A stretch of 58,701 nt of DNA from Hyphochytrium catenoides. Lineage: Eukaryota > Sar > Hyphochytriomycetes > Hyphochytriales > Hyphochytriaceae. The stretch is taken from contig FLMG01000335.1 in assembly GCA_900088475.1 (NCBI GenBank), positions 201,991 through 260,691 on the forward strand, in the 5' to 3' direction. The notes beneath the pieces were generated by a model, which ran no database searches, was not told where the DNA came from, and saw only the letters and a program-made list of their open reading frames with translations. Positions 34,341-46,183 of the stretch are shown here, one piece after another. The number at the start of each line of letters is the position of its first letter. Within the stretch, counting starts at the first letter, position 1. A program made the position numbers and the translations under genes.

Positions 34341-35161
34341 TCGATGACGCATAAAGGACGGATCGGGACCGGTGGAGCTCTCTAGAACTGCTAAAGGAGC
34401 CCCAAGACTTAGACTGAAAGCAAGGCTCTGACAGAGGCAGCAAGAGCGACGCCATGCCTATATCACCACAATGTATATAGAGAAACAACAGAGGGCGACT
34501 GGCATTTTCTCTCGACAGCGGACGGAAGAAGGAACAAGGTGGATTGTAAGGAAGGAAACCGCACCTGCTTGGAGAGTGAACAGGTCGTCCTAGAGAATAA
34601 ATTATTGTCAAACTAAGGTCTGGCCCCGCCTACAGCTTCCTCTGCGCTATCGATCTCTAGAGGAGGCCGTGCCTCCAGACGCGCACTGCCGATCATTGCC
34701 CATCAGCCTTCTCTCTGGCCAGTGAGTGCACCGCCTCTCTTCTGCCCGTGCCCTGAAGCTCTCAAGGAAAAAGAAGTTAGATTTTTAGTCTCTTGACAGA
34801 ACTATCCAGTCCTTTTCGCAATATTCTCGGTATGAGGTCTATGCAAATAAGGCGTACTGCTGTGTATAATGTAGTGAAAAATAAAGTGGGTGGAGATAGG
34901 AATCTGTGTGGCCTATAATTGTCGCTTCCAGCTTCAACTTCAGCCTGAAGATTTTGTGATGTTGTGCCGATTGCAGGGAGTGTCAGGCTCCAAGGCCTTG
35001 ACAGATGGCGCAGCAGCAGCTCTGGAACGCTGACAAGAAGGCGCATTATCCTACAGATTAGACGTGTATGGAGCTCTCTCGTTGCTTCTACCTATCTCCA
35101 GAGGGCAATCTTGCTGGCGTACACAGCAGGAGGAAGAGAGCAACAGTTCCAATCGAGGCTG
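34341..35161. other. Intergenic region between FHA and RUS genes
   Basis: About 820 bases, both neighbours on the plus strand. The RUS reading frame stays open upstream to about 34964 but has no ATG before 35162, so an unannotated upstream RUS exon could lie here. No other signal. Confidence 0.4.
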
Positions 35162-38100
35162 ATGGCGGGTGCAGGAAGAGGAAGAAAGGACGCGGAGTCC
35201 TACGCAGAAGGCCCATCTTCCCTTAGTCAAAACTATGGTGAAGCACCGTTCTCCTTCGTTGACTGGCTCCAGTTCGAGTGCTTTGTAGTTTCAGCCTTTG
35301 GATTATGCTGCAGAGCTAGCGCTCACTAATCCCTTTTCCACAGTCTCGCTTATTCACTGCCACTCCATCGCCTCACATGTCTCTCCTCCTCGTCTTGTCA
35401 GGGTTGGTGGAGGTCAGCACTTTTCACGGCTTGCAAGGGAAGAGTTCTGCCTCGTCTGTTGACTTGGCCACGGCCACTTCCTCGACGGATAGTCTTCCGC
35501 CCTGGCTACGGACAGCTGTCATCAAACCCTTGACGTAAGCTACATCCAAAGTGTCGGCCTTCTTCTGTTCTGCCTATCTCTTCCAACATTGACCTTCCTT
35601 TGATTTCTCTTTCCCTTCGTCTCTTCAAGGTATTGCGGTCGATGCTATGGAAGTGTTCCGCTACTTAGACTCTCTAAGAAGCTCCCTTCCCACCCTCTAT
35701 CCCAATTGTCTCTACTGTCCTCTGCTATCCCACAGGTCCGTACAGAAAGTAATTTTCGACATGTTCCTTCCTGTCGGCTACCCAGCGTCAGTCTCAGAGG
35801 TGGGTGCTCTTGAATGTTTAGGATGTCGGGTCAATGGAAGGACAGAGAAGAGAGCAACGTTAATAGGCTATCTAAACAAAGCGGCGGAAGCAAGAAGTGT
35901 CTGGCTCACGCGCACAATGATGTCAAAGGAGAGAGTGAGATGGACGGTTGCTTTTTGTTAGCCTGTATGAGTAGGCAGGAGGGACGGGAGCAGGAGCCCG
36001 AGGCAGACACAGAGAGAGAGACGAGGCCAAGAGCTGCCAGGAAAGGAAGTCAACTGACTGACCGGATGACTAGGGTCTAGGATTAAAAGAACAGTCTGCA
36101 CACGAGCTGTGCTTGTTCCCTCTCAACTCCACTCAAGAGTTGCTCATCATTTGCTTTGCTCAACAGGATTACCTTCAATTCCAGTTTTGGGACACACTTC
36201 AGGTACATGTCGAGTGAGCTGTTGACCTTGACCCCTCGTCTCTCTCTCTCTCTCTCTCCCTGTTTGTCTCTCTATATATATACCTAATTTTTAGTATATA
36301 TTCTTCTCTCTTTCTCCTTCACCCACACCGACCGTTTCTCTCTTTGTCTCTCTCTCTCTCCGTCCTCTCTTTCTGTCTGTGCCGCTCTCGCCCTTCCAGG
36401 GCCACTCTTCCTGGCCAGTTGGTAGCTGTCTTTGACCAGCTCCTTTCATTTATCTATTCTATTGGCTTAACGTCCTCTTCGTCTTTACTCCCTACCAGGG
36501 GATGTGTAGTTACCTGCGTGGCATTCTTGCTACTCAGGCAGTGCTCGAGGGTGTTGGGGTGGGCAAAGGTGGGGTGCGCACTAATCTGAAGACAATGTAG
36601 CCACTCCTTTGTAGCAGCCTTCCCCATCTTTCGCCGCCGACGCGGTCCTCCCCCATTTGCCTCCTGTCATCGGAAAGGGCCATAGAGGCCTACTTCAGAA
36701 AGCTTCTCGTTTTATGCCTCACCTATAATCGTGCTCTTTACCCTTCTGCTTTGTCAACTAGAAAGCGCAACGCCGCTTGCTGCCGCTATCCAGTGGGTCA
36801 TAAGGGACGGTTCGGGTATGAAAAGTTTTCATACGCATCTCTTCTCCGGCTCGTTAAGGGCTCTTTGGCACTCTTCCAATTCGTCTCCCCCTAATATTCC
36901 TCGCCGCCCCTAACCAAAGTTGCCCGCCCATTAACGATCTCTTCCTTCCTTCTTCTTCTGCCTCTCTTCTTCCTGCATCACCTTCAATTCTTCTTGAGAG
37001 AATCACTCTTTCTGTCTCAGCTCAATTCATTTCATATTTTCTCTTCCAGGTATGCTCGGGGGTTTAGCCTTCGCCTACGCTGCCTCTCATCGTTTTGATG
37101 CTGATGTGAAGAAATGGAGATTATTTGCTGATCTGATCAATGATGTAGCCCTCACAATAGGTGAGGAACTTTCCATCTGAAGATGTGGGCCCCTTTCTTC
37201 TCTTTTGGGATATATTCCCTCTTGTTGGTGAGAATCTGCCGGACCCTTATGTGTAGCTTTCTCTGTGACCTCTTTCGCTGTTCCGTGCAGGGCTACCTGT
37301 ATGAGGGTATGCTAGTCACTCCCCCTCCTCATTTCTTCCACTTCTCTTGCTGTCTTTCTCCCATACTCTGCCTCTCTCTCTCTTTGTTCGTTTAAACAGT
37401 CATCTGAGCTTCACCCCCGCCTATGAATTGTTCTGGTCCCGCTGAATTACTCTTCGCTTCTAGAAATGCTTGCGCCCTTCTTTCCTGGCTACGTAACCTA
37501 CGCTCTCAGTTTGGCGGCAGTGTGCAAGAGTTTATGTGGTGTCGCTGCGGGTGCTACACGGTCGACTCTCACTGCACATTTCGCTTTGAAGGATAATATG
37601 GCTGGTACAAGGCTACACTATCCGATTCGCAGACTTGTGTCCCTCTGGAGTCTTCCGTGCTAATAGTTGTTTGACGAATCTCCTTCGCCTCCTCTTCACT
37701 ATCTCGATATGTTGCATTCCCCGTGTACAGCTTACCCTTGAATGCTCTTTCTTGGGTGCTATCCATCGCGTTGCCTGGACGACCCTTAAGCCTGCGCTGT
37801 AGTTCTAAATTTCTCAATCTATAGATATTGCCGCAAAGGAGGGATCCCAAGAGACGGCGGTGCACCTCTTGGGCTTATGTTTCGGTCAGCCTCCGCCTAC
37901 CTGGTCCTCCTAGAGTCCTTGTCATCACTCTATGAGTACTGTCTGTCCTTGACGCATCTTGGCTTCACGATGCTGGGTCTGGTCACTGGACACTCCTGTC
38001 GGTTTTGTTAACTCTTGCATTCTACTCCTACCTCTAAGCTAGTCACCTTTGTGCAGGAATGTATTTCGCCTCCTTGGTCAACAAGTCAAGACAGAGTGTG

Positions 38101-39375
38101 TGGACGGCCTTCGTATTACTGACTCTCTTTCATGTCTTTGCGAATTACAAGGTGGTGGTTGCTTGCTGTACTTTCCCTAATGGCCTTGATCTGTCGATAG
38201 CAAGTCTACATGTCCTTATCTACCGTCTATAGCCCTATAGTTTCCCACCGATAGGAGGAGGTGGTCCGTCAGGAGTAGGGATGTACTCCTCTTGCAACTA
38301 GTTCCGCTCTCTCTGCTCGTCTCTCCTCCAAATGTGCTGCTGAAGCTAGATCTCTTACCGTTTGCCCCTCAGGGAGTGAAGTGCCTAAGGCTGCCGTTGC
38401 TGAACTGTTCTCGTTTAGATATATTGCTACAGAGATATAGAGCATTATCGGAGTCAGACCTGGTTGGCAGCGCTGTAAGTAACGCGGGTTAATACGCTTG
38501 ATAGTCTGTCTCCGTGGGGCAGGCGCCGAGAAAGTGGCGAGGAGGAAGGGAGGCATGATGAATAATGAGCTGCTAGACCAATTTTGGCCAGGAAGAGAAA
38601 GTGCGTCTTCATGGTGATGATTATCCCTTCTAACACTCGGTTGTTACAGTCTTTCAGCGTTGCGTCCGTAGCGAGGGAGGAGACTGTCTTCTTCAATCCT
38701 TTCTCGCTCTGCTTTCCTTCATCAGAACGGCGCATTGTCATGGGTTCCAGGGTCGGTCAAGCTCTGAAAGGGCTCTCCGAAAAGGAGTATCAACTCCTGC
38801 GTGACGTCTTTAGGTTAGTACCTGTTGTTCTCCGCCCTTAGCTTACCATTTGCTTACAAACCTCTCCCTTCTCTTCTCCATGTCTGCCATCTGGTCTCGC
38901 TTCATCCATTTATCTATTCTGATGTCACGTCCTCGTTTGCAGCGCCCTCTACCCATTCTGAGGCTGTCTAACTCTTTTTTATATATCCCTTCGATAGGGA
39001 AGAGCGGTTCTTCCTCATCGTGCAAGAAGGGTGTATACTCATTCTGTTGCAGGACACAGCCAGCGTAAGCGCCTGACGTAGCCCCATTTCCAATCTTTTG
39101 CTCTTCTCTCTCTTTTGCCCTCTCTTTATTCTTGACTCTTTTTGATAACCTTCATCGTTTAGCCCCTAGATGAGCTTCGGGCGTACATGGTAGCCGCCTA
39201 TGTCCGAGGAATGAAGACATGTGAGAAGGAAGGAGAGGCGCAGTCCGCACATCAAGGGCTTGCATTTGTTGATAAGCACTTTGATTCTTTCTGCCAGATC
39301 CTTAGGGCGGAGGGATGGAGGACAGATCGGTTGTGTCTCGGAACGAAGGAATGGAGATATAAGCAGTGCGATTAG
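35162..39375 (+). CDS. ROOT UVB SENSITIVE (RUS/DUF647) family membrane protein
   Basis: Fourteen exons: 35162-35237, 35402-35534, 35736-35799, 36167-36202, 36499-36568, 36762-36815, 37050-37160, 37464-37604, 37825-37884, 38057-38151, 38373-38474, 38650-38813, 38998-39064 and 39163-39375; 461 residues, in phase throughout. Family signatures: FLPVGYPASVSEDYLQFQFW, YLRGILATQAVLEGVGVG, PLAAAIQWVIRDGSGMLGG, KWRLFADLINDVA, CGVAAGATRSTLTAHFALKD and AAKEGSQETAVHLLGL; the C-terminal region carries GWRTDRLCLG. Plant members act in root UV-B and vitamin-B6-linked signalling and auxin transport; the biochemical activity of the family is not settled. Hydrophobic helices (GYVTYALSLAAVCKSL; AFVLLTLFHVFANYK) indicate a membrane protein. 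The start at 35162 is the first ATG in a longer open frame, so the N-terminus is the least certain part. Confidence 0.9.
36236..36370. repeat. CT-rich tract with TATATA segment in a RUS intron
   Basis: Pyrimidine-rich simple sequence inside the intron 36203-36498, interrupted by a short AT-rich TATATATA stretch near 36273. Confidence 0.75.
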
Positions 39376-39885
39376 GGGTTTAAGAGAACTGGCAAGATCC
39401 GAGAGTGCTAAAAAGCTGGGTAGCCTTAATCTAGGACCAGCCAAAGCAAGTGGGAGCATTCGAAATCTGCAGAACAGGGACTCTGGCGAATATCTCGTAC
39501 CAGAAGAAGAGGGCCCACGGTGAGCAGGTCACCCTCATGAGCCGTTTCTATAGCAGCTTTACTCTATCGCTTTGTACAGAGTCCACGTACTTGTTATGCA
39601 GTAGCGTCTGCCTTCGCCCAAGAACAGCGGTGTGCGGCTAGCTCTTGGCATGGTTTTAAGCTGAAGTAGTCCACACAGCAACTTTTCTTCCTCCAGCAGG
39701 TGCGGGACCGCTTCTGACGGTACCGCTTCCTGACTGTGGGCTTACATCTCCAACGATGTCGACTTCTAGTTAAAGCGTACAACAATAATAATAGAGAGAA
39801 TAGAAGTCTTCGGCCATGGCTCCTCCTCGACTGCGCCAGAGCTGTCACGGAATCCGGTAGCACGGCGTCTACGGTGGGCTCTGTT
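39376..39885. other. Intergenic region between convergent RUS and PhoD genes
   Basis: About 510 bases between two facing stop codons; expected to hold both 3' UTRs. No gene recognised. Confidence 0.45.
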
Positions 39886-42800
39886 TTACTCCTTCTTTTG
39901 CTTCCCAGTAGCCAGCCCTGGACCTTTTCGAACGTCATCTCGAAGCAACCGGGGCGAAGAGCACCAAGTGAAGATCAAGAGATAAACTAAGCCTGTGACA
40001 GCCAGCGACACTAGAGCCTGCTGCGGCAGAGACAGAAGGACTTGGCCATCCCAGAGTTTCTTGAAGAACTTGTGCACCTAAATAAAAGATGTTTAGCGGA
40101 AGAGAACAAAAAGCGAGACCAGCTAGGACCCAAACCCTTGGCCCTGTCAAATTTTCCAAGGACGTAGTACGCGGAAGTGACAAGTGGTGTCCCCTTGGAA
40201 CAGTACGGGCCGCGGATATCCCACCTTTCTAAGCAGTCTCCAGCTTTCTTCCATTATTGGGTTCATCGGGAAGTAGGGCCGGCGAGGTGGAGTGTTCTCT
40301 GGATGGCAGCTGTCAAACTCCAACAGTTTTCCCTCACCTACGCGCAACCCGCTATAGCGGTAACACACTCTTTCTCCATCATCCATAACATCCACAACGC
40401 CGAATTGACCTGCCACACATGCCAAAAGTTAGGGGAACAGGCAGGAGAAGAGGAGCCAGGAAGCGTAGCAAGTCCCACTTCCTTCCTAGGAAATGCGAAG
40501 TAGCGAAGGCAATAAGAAGGATCAAAGTGGGCACAGAAGATGTGGAGTTTTGAAGACGAAAGCCGTAGCCTGATGTGTTATAGACTTTACCCAGTCTCTG
40601 AGAGTCCAGGACTGAAGAGCTTAGATACAGGCATAGAAAAGACACAGACGACGGGAACCACCAGAACGAATGACGACCTGATCCAGGAAAAGCTCCATGG
40701 GAATATGGCCCTCCCTTCACACTGCCTGGTCTCCCCAAGGCTGCCGCGTGCATCACAACCATCCCTCCCGCGCTATGAGAACCATTGTCTAAGGCTAGCA
40801 TATGGGCGTCTCCACTGACTATGACAACCTTGCTAGCAAGATCTAGGGAACGGATATACGATGCCAGCTCCTGTCTTTCCTAAGAGGGCAAAGGGATGTT
40901 AGAGAATCCATACGAGAGGAAGAGGGACAAGTGACGATTGCCGAGCACGACACACAGACACTGGGAAACTGCGCGGCGACGGGGGTGAGAGGTATAAGGA
41001 GGTGGTGAGCGACAGCACTTCTCAGCGGTCGTTTAGACTCCGTTATACCTCAGGAAAGTAGCCCCATTTCCTGAAGTTATCAAGCCAGGGCATGGTCACC
41101 GCCCAGACTATGAGCCCGACTTTCTCCTTCTCTCTCGCAGCTCTCTCTAACTCTCTCTTCAACCACTCCTTCTGCTCCACTCCGAGGACGGTCTTGTTGC
41201 TCCCTCTGGACAGATTCGGATCCCTTTCTGAACGAAGATCCGTAAGGATAAAGCGTACTCGGCCAATAGAGAAGACCTGAGGGATAGGGCCACTGCGCAC
41301 AGGGGAGAGAGGGCAAAATTGAGGCGCTAAGTGAGACGAGAGAGCTTCGACATTCGAGGAGGCCGGATGTCACGGTAAGGAAAAGCGGAGAGAGGTATTG
41401 GCCCGGCCAGTACATAGTGGAGGATCGCGCACGACCTTGATCGTTGTCGAATGATCAAGGACAGGACCTTCTAGGCTGCGTCAAAGGCAGGAAGGAGAGA
41501 GACAGAAGGACTGTGGCTGACCTCGGTCCGTAATGCCCTTGAAGTTTCGGAATATCATAGTGCGGAACATACTCCTTGTACACCTTGATTGCAGCTTCTC
41601 TGCCAGGGGCCGTACCGTCACTATTGTCAGGGCCGAAGTCGTGATCGTCCCACATATAAGCCATTGGCAGCTGGGGTGTGGAGACACTCTGTTTACTGCC
41701 TAGCCAGTCCATCTCGCTTCCCCTGCCCTCCGCTCTCCACACTCCACTCCTGCTAACTCTAACTCCTCTTCTCCTTTATGTTACTCATACCACGCTATGG
41801 CTTAAGAAGTAACCAACTGTTGACCTATCTCAGAACAGGTACTTAGACCTTACTCGCTCTGCAGTCACTCGTTGTAATTTCACCTATGGGGCCCTATCTC
41901 TTCCCTTCATCGACTTCTCACCTTTAGGCCCATCAGGGCCTTTCCAAACTTCGCCTGCATGACGCGCTCATAAGCTCCTCTATACTCTTCTGGGTCATTC
42001 CTCGCGATGTCACCGTAATGGAAGTCGCCAAGGTGGAGGAAGAGGAAAGGCTTTTGCTCTGAGAGAAGAGAGATCACCTACAAGAGAATAAAAGTGACCA
42101 CCGGCAGAAGAAAGAGGACAAAACAGAGTGGAATGAGACAAAGCCTGAAGAGACGCCGCTAGGACGATGACGGCATAGAGGGGATACCTCGAGGATGATG
42201 GAGGTAGGGCAAACAGAAATGAGGGAGATTGTCAAAGAGAAGATGAGCAGTCTAGAGATGCAACAGTATGACAAGCCACCTCTGAGAATGAAGCGAAAGA
42301 GGAAACTAAAGCGAGAGAGAAACCATACTGCTTCTGGGTAAGCCAGGCATGCACCTGGCGTATAATAGTCAGGTTGAGGAAGAAGGTCGTCGAAATCTGA
42401 GAATTAAAGAACTCAGAAGCGAGCGCGAACCTTCGGGTCTGAGTTCTCGTCGGCGCACGAAGAAAATGCGAAGCGAAAGTTCATGGGCTTTCCTTCTTCC
42501 TGCGGAAGAGATAGAGACCCAGAATGCATCTCTGAGGTTGTGAGAGACAGAGAATCCAGGGCAATGCGCCATGAATACTGTCCTCCAGGGACTAGGCCTT
42601 TGGCGTGTACGTCAAATATCTCTGGATGAGTTGTACTTTGGGCTTTGAACTCTCGAGCTTCTTCCTTGGCATTGATCTCGGTTTCTTCATTCGTCTTTGG
42701 CGAAGGGGAAGAGATGTAGAGCTTCAAACTTTCAGGACGCAGCTCTGGAGGAGGCATTTAGACAATAAGAGGATATATATATTGGCAAGCATAAGATCCT

Positions 42801-43128
42801 GCAGGACAGAGTCGGTGGACGTGAAGCTCAAGCAGAGGCGTGATAGGAGGTGTGGAAGAAGTTAGTCCTTAGCGTAGTGCTCACCATGAAGTAAGTCCTT
42901 GGGCTGCAATTTGACCTTGAACCTTGCAGAAGAGCTCGTAATAGCTCCTATCCAGACCCACTCCGCGGCCAGTGAGGAAGAGTTAGAAGAGGAAGAGAGA
43001 GAGGAGGAACCGGAAAATGTATGCTCCTTCTTTTTCTTCTTGGACGCGGCGTGGACACCGTCTAAAACGACTGTTCCTAACAGTAGAACCATCAGCATCA
43101 CTCGCCAGTGCAACGGCCCGTGCATCAT
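39886..43128 (-). CDS. phoD: PhoD-like phosphatase with signal peptide and C-terminal membrane segment
   Basis: Eight exons: 42885-43128, 42431-42744, 41922-42077, 41522-41670, 41049-41292, 40678-40879, 40225-40409 and 39886-40077; 561 residues, all in phase. PhoD enzymes are Ca/Fe-dependent phosphomono- or diesterases. The N-terminus is a signal peptide (WRVMLMVLLLGTVVLDGVHA) followed by Lys and Ser runs. Catalytic and metal segments in order: FAFSSCADENSDPK, FLHLGDFHYGDI, AYMWDDHDFGPDNSDG, FILTDLRSER, GVEQKEWLKREL and VIVSGDAHML. The C-terminus has a hydrophobic helix (LVSLAVTGLVYLLIFTWC) then a basic tail ending KQKKE, so the enzyme is probably anchored in a membrane with the catalytic domain in the lumen or outside. 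A role in phosphate or phosphonate-ester scavenging is inferred. A small open frame at 42340-42362 was judged intronic. Confidence 0.92.
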
Positions 43129-43958
43129 TGTACAAAGGAGCTCGGCTGACAGAAATCAGCAAGAAGGTTTAGCACATTTGCCACCAGGCCCTTGAGTCAC
43201 TGACTCTTTATTCTTCCCCCTCACACGACGAACTGTTTCCCTAAAGCCTTCTCAGAAGACTGTATCGTCTGCGCTTCTCACGCTGTTGCACACTGCATGC
43301 CAGCGGCAGTCAAAAGGAGCTATGGGCAGCGGTGCAGATGATGGCAGAGCGCAGCTCGAAGAGATAGATCATCAAGAAGACCGAGGCCCAGCCCGAAAGA
43401 TCTGCAGAAAGCTCAAGCCAGGACAGTCATAAGTTGAAGATCTTGTCACAGTGTGAGGCCAAGTTGATTTATGACATAGAAACATATATGGCATGCATTA
43501 TGCATCGATATGACGCGATCATCCTCCTCATATAGTACCAATAACGCTGACAGAGAGGTACTCTATGCCAATGCCTGCATATAGAAGGCCTAGAAGAACC
43601 ATAGGGTACCCGATGTTTATTATCTGTCCAAAGCTTCTATTCCTTCACTGTCCACATTTAGTCGCTAGTGGAGAGATTTAGGCAAGAGGAGGTTACTTTT
43701 GAAAGGAGCGATGGGTGGCTTCTCGCACCCGAAGCTCCAAGCTTCATAAGAGATTGAGCGGGCAGCCAAGAGAGACGGGGCCATCAGATGATGATCAGAT
43801 GATGGAGAGGGACAATCGGAAGTTTAGCCATCCATTTTTATTCATAGTTGGAGTCCTGGGACCTCCACCTCTGACAGCAGAAACCTAAAAGAGGTTACGA
43901 TTGACCTGGACGTCCTCACAACACGGTGCCCAGAGTAGGACTGATGCCAAATAGCGGT
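43129..43958. other. Intergenic region, PhoD promoter and FKBP 3' region
   Basis: About 830 bases between two minus-strand genes. No coding frame with support. It should hold the promoter of the PhoD-like gene. Confidence 0.4.
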
Positions 43959-45116
43959 CTACTTCCTCTTTCCACCTGGCTTCTTCTTCGCTAGCTTGGC
44001 CTTCAGTTTCTCCGCCTCTCCTGCCTTGCTGGCATCCTTGGCAGCCTAACAGGGAGGCAGGTGCTCGTTAGCTTTAGAGAATATGGAGCATTAGGCATGA
44101 ACTGTATTGCTTCTTCATAGGCGCATCCCTTTACCTTCTCTTCGAGGCGCTTTTTTGCGGCCTCCTCGCGCTGCTGGCGTAGGAGTCTAAGTCGATCTAG
44201 ATCAGCGTCGCCTGTACAAGGTGCTCTGTGTAAGTGCTCAGGGGACAAGCATCTTCGGCAATTCTTCAACCGCTATTCTACTGGTATGGCACGAGCGGGG
44301 TGCTTCCGCCTCAATGCCCTGTCCTTGAATAATAGCGTACCTTGTCGTCCACTGCCTGGACTTCCTTTGACGTCTAGCAACTCAATTTCAAAGACCAAAG
44401 TAGCTCCAGGAGGAATGTCTTTGCCGGAACCCGCCTGAAACAGGGAACTGATCAGCCACCAGCGAAGTTACACCTTTACAGTCTCTCTTCATACGCTACC
44501 GTCAGGCCTGATGGGTGACAGGCCTGATTATGGGGTCCATCCTTCGAGAGACGCAGCGACTTAGACTCACCTCTCCGTAGCCGTACTCAGAAGCAATCTT
44601 GAATTCCGCTTTCTCTCCTACTCTCATAGTCTTGATGCCTATCTCCCATCCTTTAATCACCTTGGCCTCTCCAACCTTGAAGACGTAGGGATAAGAGCCA
44701 AGATTGCGGTCGAACTCTATGCCCTTATGGGTCCCAATGTAGTTAACATAGCAGGTGTCACCCTAAGCGCCAGAAATTAGTGGGCGGAGGAGGCCAGTTA
44801 GATCACCAGTTTAGAGGCAATGAGAAGTTGTCAGAGACGACTAAAAATGGCCGCATAATAACTATGGGCACCTGACAATGACGAAGGAGCAGAGGGATCT
44901 TTAGACCTCTGAGAAGGTGCTTGATCTCTCGCAGCACATGGAGAATGCGGATCAAGGGAATAACCAGCATAGCTAAGGCATTGTCAAACCATTCCGGTTG
45001 CTCACCACGTCAGGTAGACTTTGACTGTCGTCTGTGGCCGCTTTTAGCAACTTTTTAAGCACCCCGCCATCATGATCCGGAGTTACGTCTTCATAGCTCC
45101 CCGTCGTTTGACTCAT
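43959..45116 (-). CDS. FKBP-type peptidyl-prolyl cis-trans isomerase
   Basis: Five exons: 45006-45116, 44571-44762, 44341-44434, 44135-44211 and 43959-44045; 186 residues, in phase. FKBPs catalyse rotation about Xaa-Pro bonds. One FKBP domain covers residues ~30-145: GDTCYVNYIGTHKGIEFDRN, PYVFKVGEAKVIKGWEIG, MRVGEKAEF, SEYGYGEAG and PPGATLVFEIELLDVKG. The aromatic and acidic active-site positions (FD, F, VI, W, Y, F) are all present. A charged helix (LDRLRLLRQQREEAAKKRLE) and a Lys-rich tail ending KKKPGGKRK follow. There is no signal peptide, so it is cytosolic or nuclear; the basic tail would suit nucleic-acid or nuclear contact, an inference. Confidence 0.93.
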
Positions 45117-46183
45117 CAAAACCATTCAGAAGGGAGAAAGACTAGAGCAGTCGAGGCACAGTCCAATAGTAGTGGGCGACAAGGGGTCTGCTGTCTTCTC
45201 ACCAACTGTATTCCAGAGAGAGAGAGGGATGCGCTAAAGTACCCGGATAGGTATGGACAGCCAAAGGAAATAGCGGAAATGACAGAGCACCGATCTGCAG
45301 CAGAGCACAGATCTGCCAGGAAGATCACATCTTCTCTCCTCAAGGCCCTTCAAGGGCGGCAACCCACCGCAATGCCGCAATGTACCGCCGAAAAAAGTTA
45401 GAAGAACTGGGCAAGCGCCATTACTACTCAAGTTCCTTATAACAACAACTACAGCATGGCAGTGAATGGCCGCCTGTAATATGATAAAAAGCGCAACAAG
45501 ATGTTTGCTGTAAGGCGCGCTGTGCACGTTGTAGCACTAGCCGTTATATCCTCTTGGATCGCTGGTTGAAGAAGCAGCAGCACAAAAAATAGAAAAAGGC
45601 GACAGTGGACGATCAATAAGGTTAGAAGAAAGAGGAAGGTCATCTGGAGAAGATCTGCAGAAACTCCTCTGTCGTTCAAAGGAAGATTGGGAAAGTGGAG
45701 GCTCCCAAACCTGCAGCAGCAGCCAATTCTCTTCACTCACTAGTTAGTACGAGTAGTCTCTTCATTGTGACAAACGAATCTCTGTGCGTTATGTGTGGCA
45801 TTATGGCCAGGACAGTAGCTGAGTCTCGGTCTCGGGTATCTATCTCCTTGATTGAATAGCATGTGGAATTGACGAGTGGCTGTCAAACTGCAGTTTGAGA
45901 AAGCGATGCTGGAGCTTCGTTCGGGCATTTCCCTATCTTGCTTAACAGAGATATTACTCACTCCTGTCCGTCCCCGTATTCCCTGCTGAGTCATTAGAGC
46001 TAAGAATAGGTTCGTTGCAAATCATGGCAGGGAGAATGGGGAGGAGAGGCGTCTGTAAGATTAGGTCACTAGAAAGCCAACGTGTGGGCTTTGTGTCTCT
46101 GTTAAATGATTTCCATCCGACGAGTGCACATCAGCAAAGAGAGTTATATGTGTAGACAAGAAGCTTAAGAGTGCGGACCCCTA
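45117..46183. other. Intergenic region upstream of FKBP
   Basis: About 1.07 kb between FKBP and gamma-glutamyl hydrolase, both minus. A hydrophobic minus frame (45449-45736) has no motif or partner exon and is not called. An imperfect ~17-bp direct repeat (GAGCACCGATCTGC / GAGCACAGATCTGC) lies at about 45285-45318. Confidence 0.4.

Noticed and set aside
38523-38619. Possible extra RUS exon (AEKVARRKGGMMNNELLDQF)
   Set aside because: It does not leave the right phase for the next exon, whereas joining 38474 directly to 38650 is in phase.
42340-42362. Possible PhoD mini-exon (VHAWLTQKQY)
   Set aside because: Including it leaves a phase error, while skipping it joins exon 2 directly to the VISLLSEQKPFLFLHLGD exon in phase and matches the family.
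45449-45736. Hydrophobic minus-strand ORF
   Set aside because: Lies in the intergenic region with no motif and a composition explained by pyrimidine-rich sequence.
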